A stretch of DNA of 24,507 nucleotides from Bremia lactucae (GCF_004359215.1 NC_090611.1:4312470-4336976); one strand, 5' to 3'; numbered from the stretch's first letter, positions 1 through 10,381 are shown. Translations and numbers: made by a program. The notes: generated by a model not told the origin, from the letters alone.

Positions 1-114
1 CGCAACCGACTCTTCAGCGATTTTCTCAGCCAGAACCCGACGGCGTTACACGTCCGCCAGCGTGGTCTGTACCCATAGAAACGGATGCGTAAAGCCTTGG
101 CTTCATTTTGATTA
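1..114 (-). other. Possible decayed coding fragment at left edge
   Basis: Read on the minus strand, one frame gives protein-like sequence (around WVQTTLADV, then RRRVLAEKIAEESVA) broken by a single TAA between the two parts, and it runs off the window edge. It could be the start of another retroelement relic. It is too short to assign, and nothing else is visible in this stretch. Confidence 0.2.
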
Positions 115-1211
115 TCATAGGTGGATCAGGTGCATTTCGCCCATTATCATTACTCTCCTTATGGACCCTATTCTGCGCCGTAGGCAAGTATGATGCGACG
201 TACTGAGCAAATGCTCCGGATCCAGGTTTGCGTCATTATGCCTTGGGTCAGGCCGTTTTCCCGTACGTACATCTTCTCTCCCTCTCTTTTCATGGCAATG
301 CAGTGTCCACGTCGGGAGGACTTGAGTGCGTACACGATTTACGCACCATCTTCGAGCGGCTCACTTGCACGCCACGCCAGGGCTGCTACTCCCAGCGGTC
401 CCACTCCATGGCCCTTGAATTGGTTCCTGTTAAACACGTCCACGCTAACCCACCACCCCGTCTTCGGAACCTCTTCGCGGAGAAACTTCACCAACTGTAC
501 ATGCTTCAGTCCGCCCCCTCGGCCTGAATCGCTGCAAACCATCTGGTCCAGAAACTTCTCGCTGAGCTTCTTCAAAATTGCGACTTCTCGGTCGAGCCCG
601 CCCATTAACTCAAACGCCTTCTGCACTGCGTGCAGCGCGCAATCGTCTTTCGGGCTATCGGCCATATATTGGAGAGCTTGTAGGTCCAGGCTAACAAACT
701 CGGCATATGCCATGTCGCGTTCTGGGTGTTTAGCGCGATACCGGTCGTACGACCCCACCAGTGCTGCACACTTCGACAGCATGCTCGCGGCCTTCCATTC
801 TGCCGACTTATCCTCCCACTGTACCAGGTATTCCCGTGCGATGCCCTCTCCACGGCGATCTAGCACCCGCGTGACTACGTACTCCTTGTCCTCCGTCTCC
901 GTCTCCGCTTCCTTTACGCTCTCCAAAACTTGGCGCAGTCTACGCCGCTTGGGACGAGGATCATCTTGGTCCTCCTCCCCTGACGACTCACCCAATCCGG
1001 CAGAAACCAACAAGACTCCCGCCTCCTCCTCAAGTGCAACTCTCACCGGTCTCATGCCTCCAGCCACCAGTATAATCGGCGCATGCGGTGACAACCCAGT
1101 CCCGGTTTGAGTCGCACCGTTACAGGAGGCGTTTGCCTCAATGGCTTCTTCGCCGGCTTTGGGGTCTTGCACCTCTTGGACATGTGGCAAAAAGTCTACA
1201 TGAAATGTCAC
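115..1211 (-). pseudogene. Chromodomain plus cysteine-peptidase-like protein, truncated and nonsense-mutated
   Basis: The open frame runs from 1211 to a TAA at 339-341 and begins at GTG. There is no in-frame ATG before an upstream stop, only a run of T on this strand, so the 5' end is missing. After an acidic/basic low-complexity stretch (GESSGEEDQDDPRPKRRR) comes a chromodomain, with EYVVTRVLDRR followed by EYLVQWEDKSAEW at about residues 108-140. A second domain follows whose DDCALHAVQKAF looks like the catalytic-cysteine helix of a papain/OTU-type peptidase. The frame stays open past the TAA down to a TGA at 115-117, and just after the stop it reads IVYALKSSRRGHCIAM. That fits the catalytic-histidine strand of the same fold. 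Chromodomain proteins of this shape are common, repeat-like genes in oomycetes (from memory). The peptidase assignment rests on two short motifs and is inference. Confidence 0.6.
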
Positions 1212-1224
1212 AAAAAAAAAAAAA

Positions 1225-1615
1225 CGTACTATAGCGTAGTATTGTATCTATTTTAGCCAGGTAGTTTGATTAGTCCCCTGTCTATAATATTTAATATAGA
1301 CAACCTTTCAACTGAACCACCGGAGTGGTACCTTGAACTGAGATAAACTTTAAATATAAACCAAACTGAAAAGTGAGAGTTTCTATCCAATGGCGCGCAT
1401 GGATCCTTCATGTTTGATAACCCGCCAGAGGCATCATAGGCAGATAAGGAGGACCTCTGAAACTTAATATAACCCACCGCACCGAAATATTGTGAAAAGT
1501 TGAAAGTATGGTTACAGCATCTCACCGGAAGCGTGGAGTGATGCCGTAAAGAAGCCGGATCAATCGAGTCCACCACATTGAGAGCTGGCTTGAAGTCGAA
1601 ATTATGGCGGGTAGG
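1225..1615. other. Non-coding stretch between LINE ORF2 and the chromodomain fragment
   Basis: A 107-codon minus-strand frame (1253-1576) is open here but resembles no domain I know. The region probably includes the LINE 3' untranslated tail. I see no poly(A) on the LINE strand and no clear target-site duplication, so the 3' end of the LINE cannot be placed exactly. An A13 run on the plus strand (1212-1224) borders the chromodomain fragment. Confidence 0.4.
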
Positions 1616-3534
1616 TTACAAGGAGCGCACTGAGAACAATGCTGGGTTGGCTTGCATAAAGGCACCCAAAGAGCGGGAGCGTCTAAGCTGGCTCATCACA
1701 GTCCGTAGAGATGCTCGTTGCGTCTGTCCGTACAGCCGACGTAGACAAGCTCGTAAGTGGGCACTAAATGTAGTGTAGGGGACACGTAAAGCTGGCCCAA
1801 GAGGTATGGGTGCACGCTGGCGAAACAAGCCGTCATTGCGCACAGTCCACAACAGATGAAGGGTAGCACTACGCGTGACCTGCCATAAGTCGCGGATAAC
1901 AACTTCATGCTCCTGCCAAGCCAACGTAAGACATGGCGGTCGCCCAAGGGCAATATCGAGCCACGATGGCATGGCAGTAAAAAAAATCGACCAGTCGCCA
2001 AATTGGATCGACCAGAGGTTAGCCGGCAGGGCACACTCAAAAAACAAGTGCCGCTCTGATTCCACTGCATGGCATCCACTCCGGACGCAATAGATGATGT
2101 TGGGATGCGCATCTCGAAGAAACGTGAAATGCGAACGCACCGGCAAAAACCGAAAGGCAAGGCGAAACTGCAAGTCCGAATAGATTGGAAGGAGGAGCCA
2201 CCGAAGTCGTTTGCACTGGTGTACGAACACCGTAAGGTCAGTTGCAGTGATTTCGCATCGTGTAACTGGATTGGGTGGGGCTTTGTGGGCAGCGCTGCCG
2301 TCCACACCAGCATGAGCAACTGAGAACGGGGTATATAGGGCACGACGTGAACTCGGTCACCCACTCGCACACCAACGTACGGTGTAGGAGGACACGTCCA
2401 CGCCGCACCTGGAAGTGGTAGCGGCGTCTGACTACAGAGACCACGTAGCCGCTCATAAATTTGCGTGACTTCATGGTGCAACCGTCGAAGCCACTGATAT
2501 TGCTGGTACGCGGGAATTAACATGAGCCGGTAGTCGATATGGCCGCGAGCAAACGATTCAGAATCCGGCCACGCACCATCAGAATCCAGAAAGTCAGCAA
2601 GACACCGAAGGTTGAAAGTCGTCGCGGCATGTTGACGGTAACTTCGTTGAGGTTCAGCAACCATGCACAGACTGCGTCGCCGTGGCGCGGAGCTGTCGGA
2701 TCGAGACGCCAGGAGGAATTGGAAAATAGGCTCGGCATGAAACCATATCGGTTGCTGTAATACATACCCAAGGCGAGCCGTATGGGAGAGGTCCTTCCAC
2801 GTAACTTCCCACTTGATCAAATACCACAAACGCCAGATATGTCGCCACCAGTGAGATAACACATTCCACCGAAGCAAAGCTCCGTGACGCATAGGGCTGA
2901 TAGTGAGGAAGTCGAGAGTTTTCCAGGGACCCCACATGGGCAAGGCCAGCGAAATAAGTCTAATTCCCGGAGTGGTCAAGTTACGCTGGGCCGATGCTGA
3001 CGCAGCGATAAATTGCAGGAACACGTTGAGTTTTTGCCGTTTGGTCGCCGCTTCGATGCTAGGGATACCTAGACCCCCATTTAAGCGGGTCTGGTACAGA
3101 AACTCCTTAGGGATTAACCGAATGTGCTTAGCGTTCCGTTCGTAGCGACGCGCAAGCACAAAGCGATTAAGTGTGGACTGCCACTGCTGAACTACGTGCC
3201 GCGGTATTGGTACATGAACGGCAAAGTACCAAAGTCGGGAAAGCACCATTGTCATCGAAATAAGCAACCGGCCTTGAAAAGTTCGTTCTCTACGAAACCA
3301 GTGCTAAAAGCCTTCGTAGAAACGCCGGTCCATGAACTCGACAATGGCGGCGTCAACTGGATCCTGACCGAAGAGAATGCCCAAGAACTTAACCGTCTCA
3401 CCCCGTTGTAGCACCTTGGCAACAGGAAAACAAGGCGAGGTGCTACGTCGGTTCAGAAGCATAATCACGCTCTTGGCAAGGTTGAGCCTGGCTTAGGAGC
3501 CGTCACAGTATATTTGAACTAGCTCAAGCTGCGC
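1616..3534 (-). pseudogene. LINE ORF2 part 3: RT thumb and zf-RVT C-terminus
   Basis: The frame continues from motif C with LNLAKSVIMLLNRR and VKFLGILFGQDP (RT motifs D/E), with two more in-frame stops at about 3494 and 3306. It is then open from 3267. A frameshift near 2270-2300 moves the protein into the frame ending at 1616. That frame holds YCVRSGCHAVESERHLFFEC, a C-x4-C-x7-H-x4-C arrangement matching the zf-RVT domain at the end of many plant, fungal and oomycete LINE ORF2 proteins. The protein end reads ANPALFSVRSL and a stop. The spacing of parts is normal for the family, so the damage is point mutations and small indels rather than large deletions. Confidence 0.75.
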
Positions 3535-5054
3535 TTAAATACCTGAGAGCGAGCTGGATAGCAACGTGGAATCGTCCGCAAAGAAGACACTGGTGAAAGT
3601 GTGGTCGTTGGAAAGACAAACACCATGCTCCTCATGCAGCCGGAGCAGGTTACCAAGGGGTTCCATCACCATGACAAATAACAGTGCCGATAGCGGATCG
3701 CCTTGTTTGACCCCTCGGGGGGGGGGAGAAAAGAGGTTGAACGTGGCCATTGAGAAGGAGGTGAGCCTGGGGACCAGTGTAGAGATGTCTCACCCAGTTG
3801 GTAAGTTACCTCCGCAACCCATGCGATCGAGCACTTGAAACATGTAGCTCCACTCGACCCGATCATACGCTTTCTCAAAGTCGAGAAACATGGCGTAAGC
3901 GTCCTCATCGAGTTCGGTCACGAAATCTTGTAGATCAGCGAGAAACCTCACGTGTTGATGTATAGTCCGACGCTTGCCAAACGCCTTCTGGTCATCATGA
4001 ATAAGATGTGGAAGAAAAGTCTGAAGGCGATACGTCAGCACCTTGTCAACGCCTTGACATCTACACCAATCAGCAAGATTGGTCTGAAGTTGCCGGGGTC
4101 ATTCCGCGGACCCTTTTTGTGTAACATGCACACAGCTGACTTGCGTTGAGAGAGAAGAAGCTCACCACGTGCCAGCTGGTGGTTGAACACAATGCGCAGG
4201 TATTCACCAAATGTATCTGGTGCAATTTGATAAAAACCAGCAGTGAGGCCATCCATGCCTGGGGCAGAATTAGCTCTCATGTGTTTAAGTGCTTCAGCGA
4301 AGTCAGCACCAGCAATACGAGCATTGAGAATATCTTGGTCAGCACCTGAGAGACGTTTATCGATCGTAGACAGCAGCTGCTCTCGGCTAGCGCGGTCTGT
4401 GGGTGGTAGTGGTCCGGCAAGACTAGCAGCATCACCCATGATTGAGCCCCAATGAGCCCGGAATCTGGCTGAGATGTCCGCCGGGTTGTTAGAGATGGAG
4501 CCATCAGGAGTCCTCACCTCCTCAATGCTTATCCGGCGAAGGGACGGATCAATCGGACAGAACAAAAAACGAGAAGAAGTTTCGGAATTCTGAATGTGAA
4601 AGTCGAAAGCCGAGTCTTGCTTATAGCAACTGGATCGGTGCGCACAGTCCCGGTATGCCTCTAGTGCAGCATGAAACATTGATTGTGAAATGTCATTTCG
4701 CTTGGAGCGGTAAATGAAAGCTGCTTCGTCGAGCGTCGCTCGCGCCGCAACCAGCGCACCTTCCTGTTGCCGCCGTAAATGCCGCTGCAGAGCCAATAGC
4801 TGGCGCCGAATGGATTTCTTCCATTTTTCCCATACTTTGCCTGGATTGGATGCTTTGCGAAGGTTGTTGAGCGCCTGCTGTGCTTCACCGCGGATGGCAT
4901 CGACCACATCAGGGTATTCTAGAAGATATTCAGGAAATCGCCAGTATTTGTATCCTTGGGGCTGAGCTAAGGACTTCAATGTTACTGTGTGTGCCAAATG
5001 GTCACCAGCGCCCTGTGGATCGAAGTAAGTCGGACCCCGTATAACGCGTTGCAA
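3535..5054 (-). pseudogene. LINE ORF2 part 2: reverse transcriptase palm and fingers
   Basis: The first frame (5054-4035) has a long helical linker, then SAPGMDGLTAGFYQ and LHKKGPRNDPGNFRPI (RT motifs 0 to 2). A frameshift at about 4041 leads to the next frame with DDQKAFGKRRTIHQH and AMFLDFEKAYDRVEW (motif A). A TGA at 3790-3792 follows, then GVKQGDPLSALLFVMVMEPL (motif B) and SVFFADDSTLLSS (motif C, catalytic FADD). All core catalytic motifs are recognisable, so the family assignment is firm, but the frame is broken at least twice in this part. It ends at a TAA at 3535-3537, beyond which the same frame continues into the thumb. Confidence 0.85.
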
Positions 5055-5756
5055 AAATCCGTTGACAATAGAGCGTAGTCCAGCCGGTTCAGTCGTGGCT
5101 GTGGACCGGTGTACAGACGCTTCCGGGAGTTATGAATGCGCCAGGCGTCAACGACTCCCAACTGACCTAGCCAGTCCATACACGCGCTTCGGCCAGGACG
5201 AGCAACTAATCGTGGCTGTGCCGAGTCAAGGCTAGGATTGAGAGGCGTGTTCAAGTCACCGAGGACGATGTGCGTCGCATTATCTTCAAAGCTGTTGACA
5301 GGGAGATGATTGAAAATGACAGCTTTTTCGTGATCGTCCACTGGTGAGATCACGTTATGGACGTCCAATGGGGCACTATTGACCAGTAGTCGAACGACGA
5401 GATAGCGACCAGGGACAGTCAGTTCACGAAGTTCTGCTGCCGTGTCGAAACCTGGAAAATTGGGTCGAATAAGAGTAAGGACGCCTCCCGACCGGTGCAT
5501 CGTCCGCGATGTGCTGACGGCGCCTGGATCGCTGACAAATAATTTGTGCGTGAATCGAGCGTGAAGGTGAAACTGGAAGGTGGGCAGATGGTGGCTATCA
5601 CGGAGCTTGGTCTCCTAAACGCAGGAGAGGCTATATTGGGAGAGCAAGTGCTCAATAAGCAGGTGTCCATTCTTCTTGATACCGTTCGTGTTGACGGTAA
5701 GCAAAGTGACGTTCTGCCACGAGACTGCAGTCTCATCCGTTCGTGAAGCCACCTTA
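4982..5756 (-). pseudogene. LINE ORF2 part 1: APE-like endonuclease
   Basis: The frame starts by overlapping the ORF1 stop and reads LLTVNTNGIKKN, the usual N-terminal Asn motif of LINE endonucleases. It then reaches ETKL, preceded by a TAG (5615-5617) where the family has the Gln of its QE(T/S)K motif. A CAG to TAG change explains this. Further on are VLGDLNTPLN (the GD.N catalytic motif), NRLDYALLS and, after a frameshift near 5030, GDHLAHTV (the SDH catalytic-His motif). The order and spacing fit a complete endonuclease domain that is now interrupted. The enzyme would nick target DNA for target-primed reverse transcription. Confidence 0.8.
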
Positions 5757-8265
5757 GTGGCGTGTTGAAAGCGGCCCCGCCACTAGGACCGGCCGATTCT
5801 CTGATTTCTGAAGCTGGAGCACCTCCTCGTTCTCAGGGAAGAAGCGTCCGCAGTCACGAAGATATTCAAGGTCATCGCGCATTTTACCTTGCCATTGGAC
5901 TTGTTTCCAGATCGTGAAGCAGTGTATGCCGATGGGTGAGCGAAGAAGAGCCAGTAGCATGTTGGGGTGGAGCAGACGGCGGTTGTGCGCCGGTATCCAG
6001 GGAATCGACCAACCTGTCAATCGTTGAAGCCAGTAGTCGTTCTCAAAGATCTGAGGCGCGGTGCACATCAACATCAGCTCAAAAATAGATAGTGCTCTAG
6101 TTGCGCGTACGATAGTAACTAGATCTGGGTTCGCATACCACTCTTTAGTGCACTGGAGCACACCATCGCGTGTCTTGGGCACCTTGGTGCCGAAGAACTT
6201 TACCCATTTACGAGCAAACTTGGTGGAGTCGGTAGGAGTACCCGCACTCAAAATACGATTAACCAGGTGGAACTGTGCCAGTTCGATGACACTGGGGCTG
6301 AGCTCACGCATCTCTCGCAGAAGTGCAGTGTTGAACGCCAGCGGAGCTCTGACGGAGCTCGTATAAGTCAGCGAATCAGGATTATTGGACGTATGGAGCG
6401 ACTTCTGGATGCCGCACACCATGGCGTCCGCAGCAGCCAGCCGATCGGGAAGGAGCTGAAGAGTAGCCGTCTCTTCGGCAGCAATCATCTCGCTGATGAT
6501 CTCCTGGATTGGAGTAGGCTCCTTGGTTTTAACCACCTTGGTGTGGTTTTTGGTAAGGAAGTGACTAGCTTCCTTTGATGCAGTCAGGTCGCGAGGCGAG
6601 CGAACCTTTCGCGGTACGATCTGGTACCGTGGTATTTCCACTTCGTCGACCGTTGCTGGGCAGCAATCAAACTCGACTTCAACACTGCTTAGAATGTCAA
6701 AATAGTTGTTTGTTGTGACACCAGCGAGAGGCTTTGGACGAGACTTCATCAACATGTTGGCAATGTCCTCATCCACTCGAGAACGTTTGCCCTTGCGTTT
6801 GCCTCCGGTCACAAGAACCAATGCAGACTCAGTAGCCGGGACGGGTTGTGGCGATGGGGGAAGCAGAAGGAGCTGAGAGGATTTCAAACTGCTTGGTGGT
6901 GACATTACCTGTGATCCTGCAGTATCGAGGGATAATTCACTGGGCGTTAAATTCCCAGGGGAGGCTGCAGCAGGGACTATACCAGATATCGTGGATGCAC
7001 CTGCACGAATAGATCGCTGAAGTGAAGTCTTTGACCCGTCAGTGCGTACCACTGCAGCGAAGGAAGGCTGTGATGCACTGGCACTCGGCATGGTAGGAAT
7101 TGTCGAAGACCGTGGGACAGCAGTTGTCTTGAGGTCGAGAGCATGAATAGAACGTTGCCCGTACGCCAGTCTCTGCGTCGGAAATGGCGAATTTTTTGCG
7201 TGTACCGGGTAGACCCGGCCATCGAACACAAGTTGATCGCAGGCAGTTCCACGTACAACAAGCTCAGGTGGGCTATGGCTAGACCGGAAGTACATACGCC
7301 AGGTAGCGGTAGCAATAACCGCATCCAAATTCACATCACGAAAAGTGCCATAAAGTGGCTGAGCTCCAAGCTCAAAGAAGCGTTTCAGCATGAGGTCTGC
7401 GTCAAAGTCACTATCGACACATCAATGAAGAAGCGTTCGGCGAGAATGTCAAACTCGCCGAAATGGTATTTGCCGCCAAGGATCTTTACTGCTTGGCCGG
7501 CTAGTCGTTGGCAAGCTTCTCGAGTCTTCACCTTGACCAGGAGGTTTCCGCCAGGCGCCTTAGTTAGCTGACCGAGTTGATGTAGCTGAATTTGCTGGCT
7601 AACAATAGGATTGCCATGATCCTTCAGCAACGAAGCAAGAATTTTTCTCGGCGCGGTACGCTGGAATGCCTGGCCAGTCTCAATGACCATCACAAAGCGC
7701 GTCCGAGGCAAAACATACGGGCGAGCGCGGTCAATAGAGGCGGCAAGCTGACTCCAGTCGCCACCGGACGCATACAGGGCGTCGATGGCTTCAATATCCA
7801 CAGCCTTGGGCCGAGGCATCTCGACTCGTGGCGGGGTGGATGCTTCAACGGTGTCAAGACGGATCACCGTTGAGCGATGAAGCAAGGCACGAAGCTCGGC
7901 GTGCGCAAGTGCTCGCGATCAGTCGACCGTGCGTCATCAGCAGTACGGGGATGCGCAGCCCTAACATGGGTGGGTGGTATGCCTTGGCGAAAAAAAGTGT
8001 CAGGCAGCCCATCCTCTGCAGGATCTTGTAGAGCATCTGGCTCGTTCAAAGACGGTGCACGCAGCTGCACGACCATACCATCGCCGGACTCCGAAGACAA
8101 CTCAGCGAATCCGTGTTCGCAGGAACTAGTGGACTGTAGGTTCGAGGATCCTTCCAAAGATCCATCGACGTTCGCAAGTACCGGAGATAACAAATTTGGA
8201 CCAGATGCAACCACAGCTTTTACTACTGACGTGGCAGACGTAAGCTCGTCGATACTGGAATCCAT
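5754..8265 (-). pseudogene. LINE ORF1 (gag-like RNA-binding protein), frameshifted
   Basis: The likely start is the ATG at 8265 (MDSSIDELTS). The first frame runs to 7864 and the next (7885-7385) continues the protein, so there is one frameshift near 7864-7885. A second shift at about 7395 moves into the long frame that ends at 5754. There the sequence reads ACTTTGACG, where one more T would restore the frame. The N-terminal third has an RRM/gag-like stretch (TRFVMVIETGQAF ... LLVKVKTREACQRLAG ... ERFFIDV). A Ser/Pro-rich linker with a basic patch (GGKRKGKRSR) follows, then NNYFDIL, then a long helical C-terminal region with many Trp residues (about residues 370-530 of the last frame). No CCHC zinc knuckle is visible. 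The last frame alone stays open for 545 codons, which is unusual in so decayed an element. Confidence 0.7.
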
Positions 8266-8346
8266 ATGAGTAAATCGGAGCTGAGCGCAAAAGGGGGAAG
8301 GGTTCTTCTGTTTTGCTTGGGTTGCTTGTGCTTGACAAGGCAAAAT

Positions 8347-9298
8347 GAGAAGTTACCTAATGTAGCTGAGACTTCTGAGCTTCTCAAAATCTTCCTCTGC
8401 ACGTCGTGTACCTAAAGATTCAAGACACCTCACCTTCACTGTTAGCAGTGCTGTTATCAGTCCTAGCGAGAGGTGCCTCGCCACATCGTGCGCAACAACT
8501 TCCTACGAAAAAAATCCAGATCGAAGCGGTTTTAAGCATGGTTTCTGGGTTGAACTGTGCCGATATAATCAAGGAAACAATTTTCATTAGTTGAGAAGGC
8601 GGTAGTGAAGGCGGTAGTGAAGGCTTTGCTAAATCAGCTTGGGCAAAAATCAACAAGCGCGCATCAGGACGCTGAACTCGAGCGACTGCGTCGCTTCGCT
8701 TTCTCAGATACCAAGTATTTTGGTGGTGCAGACAACAAGTTTACAGAGTATTTGCAACGTTGCAATACGAGTTACACATCATTCGGCGTTACAGCTCCAT
8801 ATGTGACGGTCGTCCAGAGCTCTGGTTTTAACAAGAGTCGGTTGCGCTACGATTTGGCACTCGAAGCACTTGGTGGTTCGAAAGGGTCTGTCCAAAGCTT
8901 AGATATAAAAGCTCTACTCACGTGCGTAATGCAGCCATTCAGCAATTGTCGAGTACGACTGACGATTATTGGTATCCTTTTCTTCCTTCTCTGAAGACGA
9001 TCGATTGTGTCGCGAAGCTGAACAAAATGGAAAGCCTTACACGATTGGATTGATTCAAACTACCTAATCAGACACTCATTCGATTCGTCCACTATTAACA
9101 AGTATACGATGTTCTTTCCGAAGCAAATAATATTTTACCTATAAATGAAAAATAAAGTAGTTTAAAACTAACATCATTCAAATTTGTTTACTAAAAATTT
9201 CCGATACCACCAAATTTTGTAATATCCAATTAACAAGACAGCAGTTCTGTTGATTGGATGGTTAAAGTTAAAATCGAACCCGCCCATCGTTACAAAAC
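8347..9298 (+). pseudogene. Array copy 1: P-loop-like family pseudogene, 5' truncated
   Basis: The copy begins inside the unit at ACCTAATGTAGCTGAG. The first coding part (about 8406-8594) has SLLAVLLSVLARGASPH and LNCADIIKET, and stops at a TGA where copies 2-4 have TGT (Cys). The second part (about 8605-8994, 129 codons) reads FTEYLQRC, then PYVTVVQSSGFNKSRLRYDL. The latter resembles the Walker A region of an oomycete/fungal P-loop family that normally reads QSSG.GKSR, but the invariant Gly before Lys is Asn here. A 12-nt motif (GGCGGTAGTGAA) occurs twice. The 304 nt after the stop are AT-rich spacer with no gene. A protein product is unlikely. The family link is inference from a short motif. 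Confidence 0.6.
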
Positions 9299-10381
9299 AT
9301 GAGTAGGCGGAGCACAAGGAGGACCTATATATCTGCAAAAGTAGATGAAGATCGTTACGTAGACCTTAAAAGTACTAATACAGTCTTACTATTTCTCTAT
9401 AATGAAGGCCTTAGAGTTGGCTATGTAGCTGAGACTTCTAAGCTTCTCAAAATCTTCCCCGTGAAGGTAAGGTGTCTTGAATCTTTACGTGCACGTCGTG
9501 TACGTAAAGATTCAAGACACCTCACCTTCACTGTTAGCAGTGCTGTTATCAGTCCTAGCAAGAGATGCCTCGTCACATTGTGCGCAACAACTTCCTACGA
9601 AGAAAATAGAGATCAAAGCGGTTCTAAGCATGGCTCCTGGGTTAAACTGTGCCGATATAATCAAGGAAACAATTTACATTCGTTGTAAAGGCGGTAGTGA
9701 AGGCTTTGCTAAAATCAGCTTGGGCAAAAAGTTGACATGCGCGGAACAGGACGCTGAACTCGAGCGACTGCGTCGCTTGACTTTCACAGATACCAAGTAT
9801 TTTGGTGGTGCAGACAACAATTTTACAGAGTATTTGCAACGTTGCTATCTGAGATATCCATCAATCGGCGTCACAGCTCCATATGTGACGGTCGTCCAGA
9901 GCTTTGGTTTTGACAAGAGTCGGTTGCGCTATGATTTGGCAATCGAAGCTTTTGGTGGCTCGAAGGGGTCTGTCCAAAGCTTAGATATAAAAGCTCTACT
10001 CACGTGCGTAATGCAGCCATTCAGCAATTGTCGAGTACGACTGACGATTATTGGTATCTTTTTCTTCCTTCTCTGAAGACGATCGATTGTGTCGCGAAGC
10101 TGAACATAATGGAAAGCCTTACACGAATAAATTGATTCAAATTACAAAATCAGACACTCATTCGATTCGTCCACTATTAACAAGAATGCGATGTTCTTTC
10201 CATGAGCAAATAATGTTATACCTATAAATGAAAAACAAAGTAGTTTAAAATTAACATCATTCAAATTTGTTTACTAAAAATTTCCGATACCACCAAATTT
10301 TGTAATATCCAATCAACAAGACAACAGTTCTGTTGATTGGTTGGTTAAAGTTAAAATCGAACCCGCCCACCGTTACAAGAC
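9299..10381 (+). pseudogene. Array copy 2: P-loop-like family pseudogene with palindrome
   Basis: From the ATG at 9299 the frame (MSRRSTRRTYISAKVDEDRY) stays open for 129 codons but passes through the palindrome into unrelated sequence. The other coding frame (9477-10076) joins the KKIEIKAVLSMAPGLNC part directly to the ELERLRRLTFTDTKYFGG and PYVTVVQSFGFDKSRLRYDL part. This shows that both halves were once a single protein. That frame has no early ATG. The P-loop Gly is Asp, and the preceding SSG is SFG. The GGCGGTAGTGAA motif occurs once. The 14 nt found in copies 3-5 are missing. After the stop at 10076 comes about 300 nt of AT-rich spacer. Confidence 0.6.
9461..9531. repeat. 71-nt near-perfect palindrome in array copy 2
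   Basis: Two 35-nt arms (9461-9495 and 9497-9531) flank one central base and pair at 33 of 35 positions. The right arm is present in all copies. The left arm exists only in copies 2 and 3, where it replaces a few bases after AAAATCTTCC. It is therefore an inverted duplication of neighbouring sequence. As DNA it could extrude a cruciform, and as RNA a long hairpin. Confidence 0.9.

Larger units (their letters stand above)
1616..8346 (-). mobile_element. LINE (non-LTR) retrotransposon, near full length, degenerate
   Basis: Reading 5' to 3' on the minus strand, the element carries a gag-like ORF1 (8265-5754) and then ORF2 (about 5757-1616) with an APE-type endonuclease, a reverse transcriptase and a C-terminal zf-RVT cysteine/histidine cluster. 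This order is typical of L1/Tad-like LINEs. No LTRs or integrase are present. Several frameshifts and in-frame stops break both ORFs, so the copy cannot encode its own proteins. The 5' end lies at about 8346, directly against the truncated first copy of the tandem array, which implies insertion into the array. The 3' end, below 1616, is not resolved. Confidence 0.85.

Noticed and set aside
190..1110. Long plus-strand open frame of 306 codons
   Set aside because: It lies antisense to the chromodomain fragment, has Ser/Arg-rich low-information composition and no domain. The minus strand has recognisable motifs.
1253..1576. 107-codon minus-strand frame between the LINE and the chromodomain fragment
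   Set aside because: It shows no recognisable domain or start context and probably lies in the LINE 3' tail. It is noted only as part of the non-coding stretch.
8605..8994. Functional NTPase in the array
   Set aside because: The P-loop Gly is replaced in all copies, no Walker B region is present, and the frame ends just downstream.
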